A stretch of DNA of 64,000 nt from Rhypophila decipiens. Lineage: Eukaryota; Ascomycota; Sordariomycetes; Sordariales; Naviculisporaceae. The stretch covers positions 1-64,000 of the forward strand of contig MU858202.1 of assembly GCA_033297075.1 (NCBI GenBank), written 5' to 3'. Below the pieces are notes generated by a model, which saw only the letters and a list, made by a program, of their open reading frames with translations, was not told the DNA's origin and did not search any database. How positions within the stretch are numbered: the first letter of the stretch is position 1; each line of letters starts with the position of its first letter. Below, one piece after another: positions 22,781 through 33,570 of this stretch. The position numbers and the translations under genes are program-made.

Positions 22781-25700
22781 TTAAAACCCAAAGCTATCCA
22801 ACAAAGAATTGGCATCAGGCTCCTCAAACACAGTAGGTGGAGGCTTCTTTCCCCCGGGTCCGACGCTGCCGCCAGCACCGACACCCACACCGCCAGTCTT
22901 CATCTCCGAAGGCATCATCATCTGCGCGGCAGCCACAGCAGCAGGTGACCCCAAGCCGGGCGATGTCAACGGCAAGTCCGCCACGACCAGTGAGCCCCTC
23001 CTCTTTAGCAGTTTCATTGGGTTGATCTCGCCACCAAACCCGGTCGAGATGTTTGCGGTCGGTTTTAAGAATTCCCAGTTGCGTACTGTTTTGCCAGCCA
23101 GATTAGTACTTTGTTACGAGAAGGCGATGTGGACAAGGAGAGCAGCATACCCAAGTCTAGACCAAGCAAGTCACATCCCATCCTGTCATATAACCTGGCA
23201 TTATGCAGCACAAACTCCCACTCCACCTTGGGGGTGACTTTTGTCGCCCCACGCAGTGTCTGTAATGTTTGCACTCTCAGCTGCGAATAGAGCACAACAA
23301 GAGCCGGATCATCGGTCAAGAACGATCTGGACTTGAGATCTGGCGAGCCCGGTGTTTCCAAGAGGGTATAGACCGGTGTCTGGGAATCACAACGAGTATG
23401 TTAGCAAACCTCACACTCTCATCTGAAGCAATTCGTAAGAAATATCAACTTACCACCAAAGCTCGAACAGCCATGTCCCTCCTGTGCAGCATCCAAAACG
23501 CCCAAGTAGCAAGCCAGCGATTGCCCTCCTGCGCTGCAATGGTCAGAATCTCTTCCTCCAGCAGTCTTCGTAAGACAGGACCCTGGTCGCCCTCGTAGAC
23601 CCGCGCAATAGCAATCGCCAGTTGCAAGTCTTTCATCTGATTGAGGCAGACATTAACGGCATCCTGGAGATGATCGGCCAGCAAGAAGAAGGCAGCAGCA
23701 TATGCTTCATGTTATCACGTCAGCAGAAGTCGAAATTGTGAAGGCTGAAGATTGTCGACTCACCAAATCGCCTCTTACTCATCAAGGCATAGGCATTCTT
23801 GAGTGCAGCAGTTTTCCACTTGGGATCCTCAAAGTTGTTGGCCAAGAAGCGCTGCGTCGCTCCCTGTTCTTTATTCCACGACGCCATGCGCCATAGCCCT
23901 TGCAAGACCGTCTTTTTCTTGAGGGCAAGATAAAACAGGCTACAGTCGACGGGGTTTTTGGGCTCCCCTCTGGTGTACTCGTTCCGCGCAATAGTCTCGA
24001 ATTGGGTCCTCTACAACCATGTCGTCAGTCCTCAAATTTCCCCAGCCAATATCGCAACTCTCTCACATGGAATGGGGTGGACTCACCAAAGCAGCACTAT
24101 CAGTCAGCCACATAAAGATGCCACTCTCCCTAGCATCCTCCCACAAAAGCCGTCCATGATGCTGCTTGGACACAAAGTCCAGCAGGATATCCTGACTAGT
24201 CGAGTGATATGCCCAGCAAATCTCCCTCCACGACAGGTGAATCTCGTTCGTCCGTCCCTTTCTCAAGGCATGCTGTCTAAAGAATAGCATGAACCTCGCT
24301 CCGTTCTCGTCCAGCGACCGCCGCTGCTTCTCAACCATCCCGACACACTCGACGATATCCACCAGCTGGATCTGTTCGTGCCCCGACAATTGCGGCAATC
24401 CGACCCGCGTGAGCTTCTCATTGATAGCCGCCGCGATATCTTCACTAAACGTTTCCTCCCCCTCGTCATACGACATCCTCCTACTGAAGTACTCGCCGGC
24501 CTGTATTCCCGCAGAGAACGGGTCATGCGCACCCGCATAAAAGTTCTCCATGTTCAGCCCCAAATAATCATCTACCACTTCACCCTCCACCCAATATTTC
24601 AGCGTTTTGTGCAATGCCAGCAGGATATTATGCACCAAGACAATCTTGCCAGCAAGCATACACTGGCTCAGAAACTGCGGATGGAACACCGGCAGCGGAC
24701 CGTTCAGCCGCTGAACGACATCAAACAGGTCCCATTTCCCATCTCTTTTGTTGGGCAGTCTGAGGGTGGTAATCATCGATCCAGAGACATCAAACTGCCG
24801 ATCGTGAACAAACAGCTGATTTCCCGCTCCAATGACGAGATGTCCATCCCCGAGCCAAACCGAGTCGCCAATAGGATGGGGCGTCAGATCGCTAATACTG
24901 ATTTCCCGTATCGGCGCCCACGCCGGCCCCTTGTTGAGGTAATCAAATCGCATCTCCGACAGCAAGAGTATACGATGCGGGAAGCCCACCGCCAGGATAG
25001 ACTGGCTATCGGGCGTCGAAGTCCAATCCAAATCCTGGATGCGATGGTGTGTCTCGAAACCCTGCTCGTACTCCAACCTCGCACCGCGGATATCCCAGAT
25101 GGTCAAAATGGCCCTTGCTGAGTCAACCAGGGCCGCCTTTTTCATGGTACTTCCACTGACGAGGGCCGGGTCATTGACGCCAGTCTCCATGGAACTCGTA
25201 GAAAGCCAATCGACCCTCTTTCCTGCATGATTCACCCTTGCAGTCCAGAACTCGACTCGACCCGAATGAGTATATGACACCGCGACGTCCCGGGCGAAAA
25301 CATCCAAGAACCCAGATACAACAAGTGATGCACCCGCGGGATCTACAGGCAGGACGTAGGCCAGATCGCCCGCATCCTCCAGCTCAAACTGGACAAATTG
25401 CTTGAGTGACCCGCGCTGGTTGCGGTCTCCATTTGCATTTCCATTCACTACCACACCACCAGCAGGAGTGTAAAACGGAAGCCGCACCTCCCAGACAACA
25501 CCGTGCTTCTCCGACGTAATCGTAGCAATATGCGCAGTGGTGTAATCCTCGGCCTTGTGCCTCGGCAAGATCAGCAAACAAAGCGGCTTCCCGGGCACAT
25601 CGTATTTGATCTCGTCCAACAACATGGGGTCTTCCTGTCGACAATCCCACAATGAAATCTTCTCATGCTGGAGAAAGACAACAAATCGGCCTTTGCGCAA

Positions 25701-27270
25701 AACACACATGCGATGGATATGAGTATCAAAGTTGATGACGGCCTGGCGGACCAGATTCGTCCGTCTGGCGCCCAGTTCGTGTTTCCAAATCATGCACTGG
25801 TCAGCCTGGGTCCGCGATACAATCGCACGACCGCTAAAGTTACGGACAATCTTTCTAATCGGCGCCGAGTGGCCCGTCCAGAGACCTACCCGGGTGAGAT
25901 GTTTCGCTTTCGGACTCGGGTTAAAGAAGGAGGCGATATTGCTCCGGTATACCTCGACTCTGCCGTCGAAGAAATGCAGTAGAATATGGAGATGGCCGCC
26001 GGTATTGCAGTAGGCATAGGCCTCGACATGTGAGATTGACTCGGCAGGGCCGCCCTTGAGAAAGTCGAATTCAAGCGAGGTAACGTGCGCTGCGTTGAAT
26101 ATAGTGGCCTTTTGCGTCTTGCAGCCGACATTCTCGAGCGCCCAGGCCGACATCTGGCCCCTGCCGTCTAGAACCACGCAGATCTCCGGGCTGCGGTTGG
26201 CGACGGCGATAAGGTGGTCTAATGCGCCCACATCTTCGTCTGCGGGTGAGACACCATCTTGCACAGCTTTCTCTGTCGCGGCGGAGAGATCTCGTCCGTG
26301 CATCATAAACGCCCATCGAATCGTGGAGGTCGCCGGGTTCGAGTCTGATAATGTCCGGGTTTGAACAGAAGTTGCTAGATCGAGTTTCCCCCACAACCGT
26401 AGATTTTGCTGCCCATGATTGTCCGACCCAGTCCAGATCCGTAGCTGGTTGTCGAGACAGAACGTATAGAGGACATTGTCAATCGTCTGGTCTAAATGAC
26501 GAGGCCGGCGCCATTGTAGGTTGGTCACCGGTTCAGGATGGAAGAGGTAGGTGAAATCGAACCGGACGTCGTCCGACCCGAAGCTCAGCCGTCGCCATAC
26601 TTTGACCAGCTTGTCGTATTGCCCTACCGAGGCTATATAGGCCGAATCGTAGGATATGCTGGCGATTCGAACAGGGTCGGCCAATCGCTTGCGCCACGAG
26701 CATTCTGCCGTGACCGAGGTCCGGTATAATTCGAGGTGGGAATGCGCAACCAGGAGCTCTTCTTCAGTGCCCCATGACAAGGACACGCTGATATCTCCTT
26801 TCGATGAGTCGGCTTCCCTGTAGATCTGGAAGGAAGATTGTAGCGCCCACTATAGAGAGTCAGCCTCCGTGTCATATGAGGGATATCCCGAGTCCAAGTC
26901 AGCTCAGCGATTCTGCTAACCTTGAGCGCATCCTCCTCCCAGCCAAAAGGCTTGTATATGCGCACATTGCGCTGGGTGCAAACAGCTATCTTCCCCGTCG
27001 CCTCGTCGAGGGCAATAGACTGTAGATGGTCTTCGTCATCGTCGTATATCGTTTGTATCAAGGTGTCTGGGTCGCCGAGGATAGAGATGGCGCTGCCACT
27101 GATGTAGGCCTAGAAGTGATCAAAGTGAGTTAGGAACCTGAGTATTCCCGGGAAAGGCTCGGTAGGATACGCATGATTTAGGCACTCACAGTCACACGTC
27201 GAGAATTCCAGAAGCCCGTTGCCAGAGCTTGAAGCCGGCACTCTGGCTTTCCGGGCAGGACAGCTTTCAT
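22781..27270 (-). CDS. RAV1: Rav1, WD-repeat subunit of the RAVE V-ATPase assembly complex
   Basis: Seven exons on the minus strand: 27270-27190, 26849-24087 and five others (27109-26921, 24010-23764, 23704-23454, 23379-23151, 23085-22781). All join in frame to give 1354 residues, close to yeast Rav1. RAVE, with Skp1 and Rav2, promotes reassembly of the V1 and Vo sectors of the vacuolar ATPase. The N-terminus MKAVLPGKPECRLQALATG is typical of the family, which fixes the start at 27270 although the frame runs on upstream. Two WD40 propellers occupy residues ~30-700 (for example DKLVKVWRRLSF, GHSAPIRKIVRNFSG, MCVLRKGRFVVFLQHEKISLW). The conserved Rav1p C-terminal region (about 700-1250: FHPQFLSQCMLAGKIVLVHNIL, RRMSYDEGEETF, VDCSLFYLALKKK, NRWLATWAFWML, VRNWEFLKP) follows. 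The last ~80 residues are Gly/Pro-rich, with the end NSLLDSFGF. Confidence 0.95.
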
Positions 27271-28349
27271 CCTACCTACCGACGACGAGAATAGGAAATG
27301 GTTCGATGACTTGTTGACATTATTTCGACCGGCAGAAACGATGGAGGCTGAGGTGGGCGCTGAAGTTTCGGTAATGTACCACCTGTAGTGTTCTTGCTGT
27401 AATTTCCTCAAGGAATCACTTGAACAATGTCACAATGAATGTGGTCATGGGATGTCCCAGAAGTGGCCTGTCGCGATGCGATGTCGCAAGCTCGGTATGG
27501 TACGTAACGCTCTGAGTTGAATGCTTGTTAGCAGTGACCTATGCATGTGGCCTGACTTCAACACAGCAGGGGTTGTCTTAGTGTACAAGGCACAGCAGCT
27601 TACGGATACAGTGGTATTTTGTACAGAATGTACACAAGGGCTCTTGGAGACAGGTCCAGGGTTAAAGCACCCTCAGAATATATATATTAACAAATAAAAA
27701 GCTTGTTGTAATAACCCCGAGGCACATGTTTCGCTTGTACAAGAATATAAAATCTATGTACTTGTTAGGTCTATTCAGCCTTTCAGCGAGCGGGTGGTTT
27801 ACGTGTAGGTTGACTGTTTGCGGCAGGCCCGTTCGGTACGTAATCGAGGATAGCACGCCAAACACCCCTGTCCACCTTGTGATGCCGATGACGTTGGGGG
27901 TTCCTCTCAAGATACCTACCGAGGTCGCAGTTAGATCTAGCACCACACTGGTAGCGAGTGTGTGTTGAACAGAGTACATACGAACGCGCCCGTGAGGTTT
28001 ATTTCTTTTCAATTTTGACATGAGCATGTCGTTCACCAAAGAAAATCCCTCGTCCGCACGATTCCCAAGTGAGAGGGTGTCAACCCTTTCTCTCGAGCAG
28101 CTAAAGCGAACACTGGCGTTATCTCTTATCATGATAGGGACCCGTATTGCCATGCAGGCGTGCAGCCCTCTTCTCAAGCCACTTGCTGTGTATTTCGATA
28201 TATAGTCCTTTCGACCAAGTCAAAGCGTGAAATCACATGCGCCTGTCTCTTGCTTCCGTCGCAAAGCCGGTGTCTCTTGTAGTACTACATACAATTACAG
28301 TTCTATATAGGTATAGGAGCTAATAAAGAGGTAATAATACCATACTCCT
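27271..28349. other. intergenic region upstream of RAV1, downstream of COX11
   Basis: A 1.08-kb stretch containing the RAV1 promoter and COX11 3' UTR. The minus strand holds one comparatively long frame (from an ATG at 28153 to 27662, 163 codons) with no recognised family, no signal peptide and an AT-rich tail. I do not annotate it as a gene, but it is the longest non-shadow frame in this gap. Confidence 0.4.
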
Positions 28350-29512
28350 CTACGGCGCTCCTGGGATATTCTTAAAGTTCCCGTTATCATCGTATTTGGC
28401 CTCTGCAATTCCATCGTTAGCTTGATTTCGCCCCCAACAACAAACTCGAGACAGAAAGAGACTTACTGAAAAAGGTATACGACAAGGTAACCGTCTCGAC
28501 GCCCTTCATATTCAAATCATTCAGCAGATCCGGGTCCAGGTAAAAGAACACCGGCATATCCACCGTCTCGCCCGCGTTCAGCCGCTGCTCCTCGAAGCAG
28601 AAACACTGGATCTTGCTAAAGTACGGAGCCACCTGCGCAGGCGTCACGCTGTACGTTGCTACCCCAATGATGTCCTGGTCGCTCTTGTTCGTCGCCGTGT
28701 AAAACGCCAGCGCCGTCTCGCCCGGGAGAACTCGCACTTCGCGCTGCTGTGGTACGAATTTCCACGGCAGCATGTCGGAGACCGAGGAGTTGAATGTCAC
28801 CCGGATCCGCTTCGCGTCCTTCACGGGTTCAAGCCTGCTCGCGAGGTCCTTGTCGTCGTCGCTGCTGAAGCCGCCTCCATGCGCTCGAACGGGCTGTCCG
28901 CCGTACCCTGTAGTTTGGCAGATCTGTTGGAGATCCCCTGATTAGCGAAGGAACTCTGTCCAAGGGTCTCGCTGTGCCGAGGGAGATATGTACCATCTTA
29001 TACATTGGCACCGAGCCGTAGGAGAAAGCCACCGTGCCCAAGATGATGCTGATTGTGTAGAACCTGTGCGCGCAAAGACGGATGAACAAAACGAATAAGC
29101 AATTGTTCAGTAGCCATCCTCATTCCAGAAGACCCAAAATTTGGTGGGGTTTTCCCCCTGCTCCGTGGACCATGTTCAATGCCCTTTCCCAAGCCCCAAT
29201 CCAACTTCACAAGCTCCTGCTCGAAAAAGTAGAAGGAATGCATGAAAGAACTCACATCACAGTCTTGTTCCTGTGGTTGTAATACTCCTGCATGCGCTCC
29301 ATGCTCGGCGGATTCGTACTACTATGTGACGATCGCTGCGGTTGAGCTCTTCGAGTTGCTGTTTGCGAGAACGGAAGTCGAGCACCAGGGGTTCGCCATT
29401 GCTGCGGTTGGGTTTTCGGTTGGAACTGCTTCGGTACGCTTCGGCGACACAGCAAACATGGAGCTTGCGATCGGGCTATCCTCCGCGTTAGGAGGCTCGA
29501 TATTGAGTTCAT
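28350..29512 (-). CDS. COX11: Cox11, copper chaperone for cytochrome c oxidase
   Basis: Four exons (29512-29256, 29063-28994, 28923-28467, 28402-28350; minus) give 278 residues. Cox11 delivers copper to the CuB site of Cox1 in the mitochondrial inner membrane. The start is ATG 29512; the frame extends upstream only through a non-ATG codon. The first ~60 residues are basic and Ser/Arg-rich, as in a mitochondrial presequence. The single membrane span is TISIILGTVAFSYGSVP (exon 2), preceded by the matrix-side YYNHRNKTVMFYT. The intermembrane-space domain has WKFVPQQREVRVLPGET and the copper-binding CFCFEEQ motif, followed by DMPVFFYLDPDL. The last exon gives the conserved end TFFKAKYDDNGNFKNIPGAP. 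Confidence 0.95.
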
Positions 29513-30091
29513 ATTTGCTGTGTGGCCGTGAATTGGATGTTGACTTTCACAGTTGTCAGTACATTCATTGGTGGGTAGCGCTGAGACGAACGGATACACA
29601 CTAGCAGTTTAGTGGCCCAAGCTTCCACTGATACCCCCTGTGAAAAGTCGTTTAAGTACCGACAGAGGACGGATCTTACGGGTATGGAACCACTCGGGTA
29701 CGCTAGCAGCCAGTGGCACGCCTTTCCATGTTAATGACAAGGCATCGGGTTTTTATATTGTTTGAACCACCAAAATATCTTTGACTCATCTGCTCTGGAT
29801 TTTACTAATTCTAAGTGATCCCGGGCATTGTCTCAGCCGTACGAAATGACCCTCATATGGCAACCCCTGCTCGTCCTGAGCATAATGTTGGCTGTTGAAC
29901 CTGACGACGGTGGCCTTGCTGAGAACTGCGCCCAACCTCTCGGCCTGCCCAAAAATACTTATCATGTCAACATCGAGTCGTCATGAGCCATAGTGTTGGC
30001 TGTTGAACCTGACGGTAGTGACCTTGCTGAGATCGGCGCCTGAACCCTCGGTCTGCCCAAACCCCCCCCCCCCCCCCCGTTATGGCAAGGC
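29513..30091. other. intergenic region with decayed copies of the neighbouring gene end
   Basis: The right half (29855-30061) contains two diverged copies of the oxidoreductase 3' coding end and is closed by a 17-base C run (30062-30078). The left half is the COX11 promoter. Apart from the repeats, nothing was recognised. Confidence 0.6.
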
Positions 30092-30176
30092 CTACTCGTC
30101 CTTACGGTGTTGACCGTTGACCTTGACTCCAGTGACCTTGCTGCCGCCAGCGCGTGAACCCTTGGTCTGCCCAAAG
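29855..30176 (-). repeat. three tandem diverged copies of an oxidoreductase C-terminal segment
   Basis: Copy A (30079-30176) is the coding end of the FAD oxidoreductase, reading [20 protein letters not shown]. Copy B (29978-30061) and copy C (29855-29954) read in the same register as FGQTEGSGADLSKVTTVRFN and FGQAERLGAVLSKATVVRFN. B and C share RFNSQHY, which A lacks, so they are closer to each other than to A. Copy B ends in a stop after the NSQHYGS stretch; copy C stays open beyond DEQG. A C17 tract separates A and B. The period is about 100-120 bases. Confidence 0.8.
30062..30078. repeat. poly-C tract (17 bases)
   Basis: An uninterrupted run of 17 C residues lies just after the stop codon of the oxidoreductase (minus strand: G17) and between two copies of the tandem segment. 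It probably marks the junction where the segment was duplicated, and its length could vary between strains or be an assembly artefact. Confidence 0.8.
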
Positions 30177-31747
30177 ATTCTCTCCAGAACTCCAATGAAC
30201 AGCAACTGAACGAGCGAAATCCAGACTCTCAGAGCACGATCCGCGAGCAGCAGTTCTGGCTTCTTGCCTCGGCTGAATGTCGAGTCCACAAACTCGAACG
30301 GCAACTTTGCTCCCAGATGCTCCTTCGCAACACGGAGACCGCTGCTGAATCCATCTTCATGGAAACCATACTTAGTCCATGCTCCAGCATAGCTGATTCC
30401 ACGCTTGTTCTGGATCTCATGTAGCCGCTCCTGCGCTTGGACGGCAGCCGGGGTGTAAAGCGGATGTTCATACGAGTACCTGCCCTGGACGGTCTTTGGG
30501 TCTGGATCGTGGAGAGGATTCAAGGTAACCAGTACGTCTCCAAACACATCACGGGGAATATGCTGCAAGATATTCATGTTATACGTCAGTGAGACTTGGT
30601 CGATGTTCCCCTTGCCCGTCAGAGGAGAAGATTTGGTCATGTAGTTCCAGCTTGACCAGGCCAGCTCGGACCGAGGCATCAGGGAAAGATCCGAGTGCAA
30701 AACTGCCGTGTTCTCAGAGCACTTGAAGGTGGACATGATCTCCTTCTCCGTCTCGTTTGCCGATGCCTGGATGATAGAGTAGGCCTGGTCACCATGCGTA
30801 GCAAGAATGACGTGGTCAAAGACCCGCGAGGAGCCATCGTGAAGGTTAAGACGGACTTTACCATCCTCCTCATTGGTGAGAGATATTACCGGAGTGTTGA
30901 GAAAGACGTGATTGGACGGGAATCCCTTCATGACAGCCTTGATATACGCCTGCGAGCCCAGCGGAATGGTGAGCCAGGGAGGTCGTGCGGCGACAGTCGA
31001 AAGAAGATGATGGTTCCACCTGACCTAACAGTTAGCTCAGTGTAACATAGTAGAACAACACATCTATGGGGGGACTGACAAGAAGCGGATCAACGTCAAG
31101 GCAGGGAACTCGAGAGAGCACTTGTCCGGACTGGTGCTCCAGACTGCAGCAGTCATCGGGATCAAATAGTCGTCCCGAAAAGCGTCGGAATAGCCATTTT
31201 TCTCCAGGTACTCTCCAATGGTCCCTTTGGCTGTTTCAGAGACATCTCCGTCGTCTGTGATCAGCAGATCCAGAGCGAACTGGTTGAAGCGGATGATGTC
31301 GAATACCATCCGCCACATCCTGGGCGAGAAGAGGTTGCCCAGCTGGCAGAAGACAGTGCGTAGATTGGTTCCTGACCACTCGAAAAGGCCGTAATCCCTT
31401 GAGACCCCAAAAGTCATCTCCGTCTCCTTTGTCGGGACATTGACATGCTTGAGGAAGTTGATGAAGTTCGCTACCGGCGTATGAGCAACAGGTCAAACAG
31501 CACTTGGGAGGCTTGACTCACGATATGTGGCAGTGTTCATGACAATGAAGCCGGTGTCAACGGCCGTCTTGTACTTCCCGTGGACGAATTCAGCGGTGTT
31601 AGTATGACCGCCGAGCCGGTCGGCGGCCTCGAAGATGTAGACATCATGGGGACTCCGATTGAGTGCCCATAGTGCAGCAATGCCGGCACAGCCGCTGCCA
31701 ACAATGGCGACCTTCTTCCTGGGGACACGGTTAATCAACTTGCTCAT
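30092..31747 (-). CDS. FAD-dependent amine-oxidase-like oxidoreductase
   Basis: Exons 31747-31522, 31470-31080 and 31019-30092 (minus) join in frame to 514 residues. The Rossmann dinucleotide-binding motif is near the N-terminus ([18 protein letters not shown], then a strand ending [10 protein letters not shown]), as in flavin-containing amine oxidoreductases. Other family-like blocks are [46 protein letters not shown] and [13 protein letters not shown]. The whole chain resembles the NAD(P)/FAD-binding proteins that in bacteria and plants sit beside, or fuse to, cyclopropane-fatty-acid synthase; no such synthase is adjacent here, so the lipid link is only a possibility. A hydrophobic segment near the end ([19 protein letters not shown]) could be a membrane anchor. 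For intron 2 the acceptor GGTCAG rather than the earlier GTTAG was chosen, because it yields the conserved [12 protein letters not shown]. Confidence 0.88.
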
Positions 31748-33570
31748 CAGATGGTGCTTTAACTAGACATGAGAAATCAAGCGTCGCTATATGAGCTTCA
31801 TGGAAATGTCGTCGACTTGTCACAGAGCCGGGCAAGGGAGACGCTGGTGACTTCATGTATGGTCTGCGGTGGGGGGCCCAAACCATTATATACTGGGCAA
31901 GCGACGACAAGAGTAAACTCTTCCAAGTTTCGCCTGTGACATAGGACGAGTCCACAGATGACAGCGAGGAGACATAGCTTGCTGTTGTGCATCATGGTTG
32001 TCCGTAGGTGCAGCTCGCTATGCTTGATCCAAAGCGGTCGCTGTGAGTGGGCGTGGGGCAAAACGAAGCCATTGGCTCTCAACCCGCCAGACAAGAGAAT
32101 CAAGTCGAGAGATCTGCTCAGTGAAGAAGCCACTCGGCAGCAGCCAGCAGTACAAATGATGTGGTGTGTCGGGGAGCGCTGGCTGCCCAAAGGCTGCAGC
32201 AGGAGTCGCCAATGTCTCGACCATCTCGCCAATCAGAATCGAGGCGGACGAGACACCAATGGAAGAGAAAGTGGAAGCAGCAACGAGGACGATACTTACT
32301 CTACTTCTCCGTCAGAATGGCCGTCCATGTTCGCGATTCTGCTGTCAAAGGGTTGTAAGAACTCGTCGGGGCAATTCGTGATAGAGATGAAGGAAGAATC
32401 ACGAAGACCTGTGGAGGTTAGGTAGGTGTTAAAGAAGTCCTCAGTGAGCAAGGGTTCACAACGGTAGGAATCGAAACACTTTCTTCAAGAACGGTAGTGA
32501 CGTTGAAACGTGGTTGATGGCTTTTGCATTGCCGCGGTAGTTCCTTCCCCGGGGCTTGAGATAGAAAGCATATGATCTCCATTATCTCAACCGGTGTGAA
32601 GTGGGGCTACGAAAAACACAATGAGATGAGTGAAATCTATCGTAGACTTCTTGATACCTTCCGCGCCGATATGGGACGAAGGTTTCGATGGCAGCAACGG
32701 CGTTGACAGTGAGGAATCGAGACCCAAATCGACAACACCCCACAGGAATGCCTGGCAGCTTGGCAGTCACTCACTTCCCGGGACTCGTGCAGGGGATGGA
32801 CTGCTGTAAACCACGCTAAGCATTGAACCCCAGGATCCCAATTCAACAGGCCAGCTCAACATACTACCAGGAATACTGCCTTTGCTGCTTTTATCTCAAC
32901 TGGTTGAGCAAATAACCCGATATCAGAAGTATGAAGATCGGGTCGGATGAGGACATGAAGTGGTAGCCAAATATTACAAAAGGCATCAAGGTGACACCTC
33001 CTCGAGGATTACACATAGAAAGACGTGTACACCGGTGCGGGCCGGAATGTACCTGCCCGATCCCCAGAGGTGCCCGACATAAGGTATCGTATCTGTATAT
33101 ATCTGAGGAACCCACGAACAAGGCACGGAGAAGACCCCCAATCTTTCTTTTCTTTATTTCATGTTTGCACATGCGAATTTCGCGATGCCATTCGCACGAT
33201 TCACCAAAAGAACACAAAGACCATACCTTCTGTTGGTCTAGATTATATGGCACCTGCTTATCCGTACGGTAGGGTTACAATAGTGCCATCCATGCCCTGT
33301 TGGCCTGGCAAGCAAGATCCCGTTACACTGAGTCTTGGCTAAAGGGGGCCGGCGTTTGTCAGCTCTTGCCCCTGTCTGAAGGTCTCCCCCACATACTCGA
33401 TCACGACATCAGTCATTCATGACACTGATGTTTACATACAGATGTGAGGTATAGCATATTGTGATATCCCAAGCTTTATCAACAGATTTCTTATGTCAAG
33501 GTGATAAGGGGTCGGCTTACATATGGCACCGATACAATAAGCAAATGAAAGGGCTCTCAAGTTATCAACA
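31748..33570. other. intergenic region between oxidoreductase and OPT transporter
   Basis: This 1.8-kb divergent promoter region has overlapping frames at 31,798-32,425 on both strands, none with a family match or convincing splice model. The 500 bases before the transporter start are mixed in composition. No gene is annotated. Confidence 0.45.

Noticed and set aside
31798..32425. Overlapping 140-155 codon frames on both strands between the oxidoreductase and the transporter
   Set aside because: Neither has a recognisable domain, signal peptide or in-frame splice partner; the region is likely a divergent promoter.
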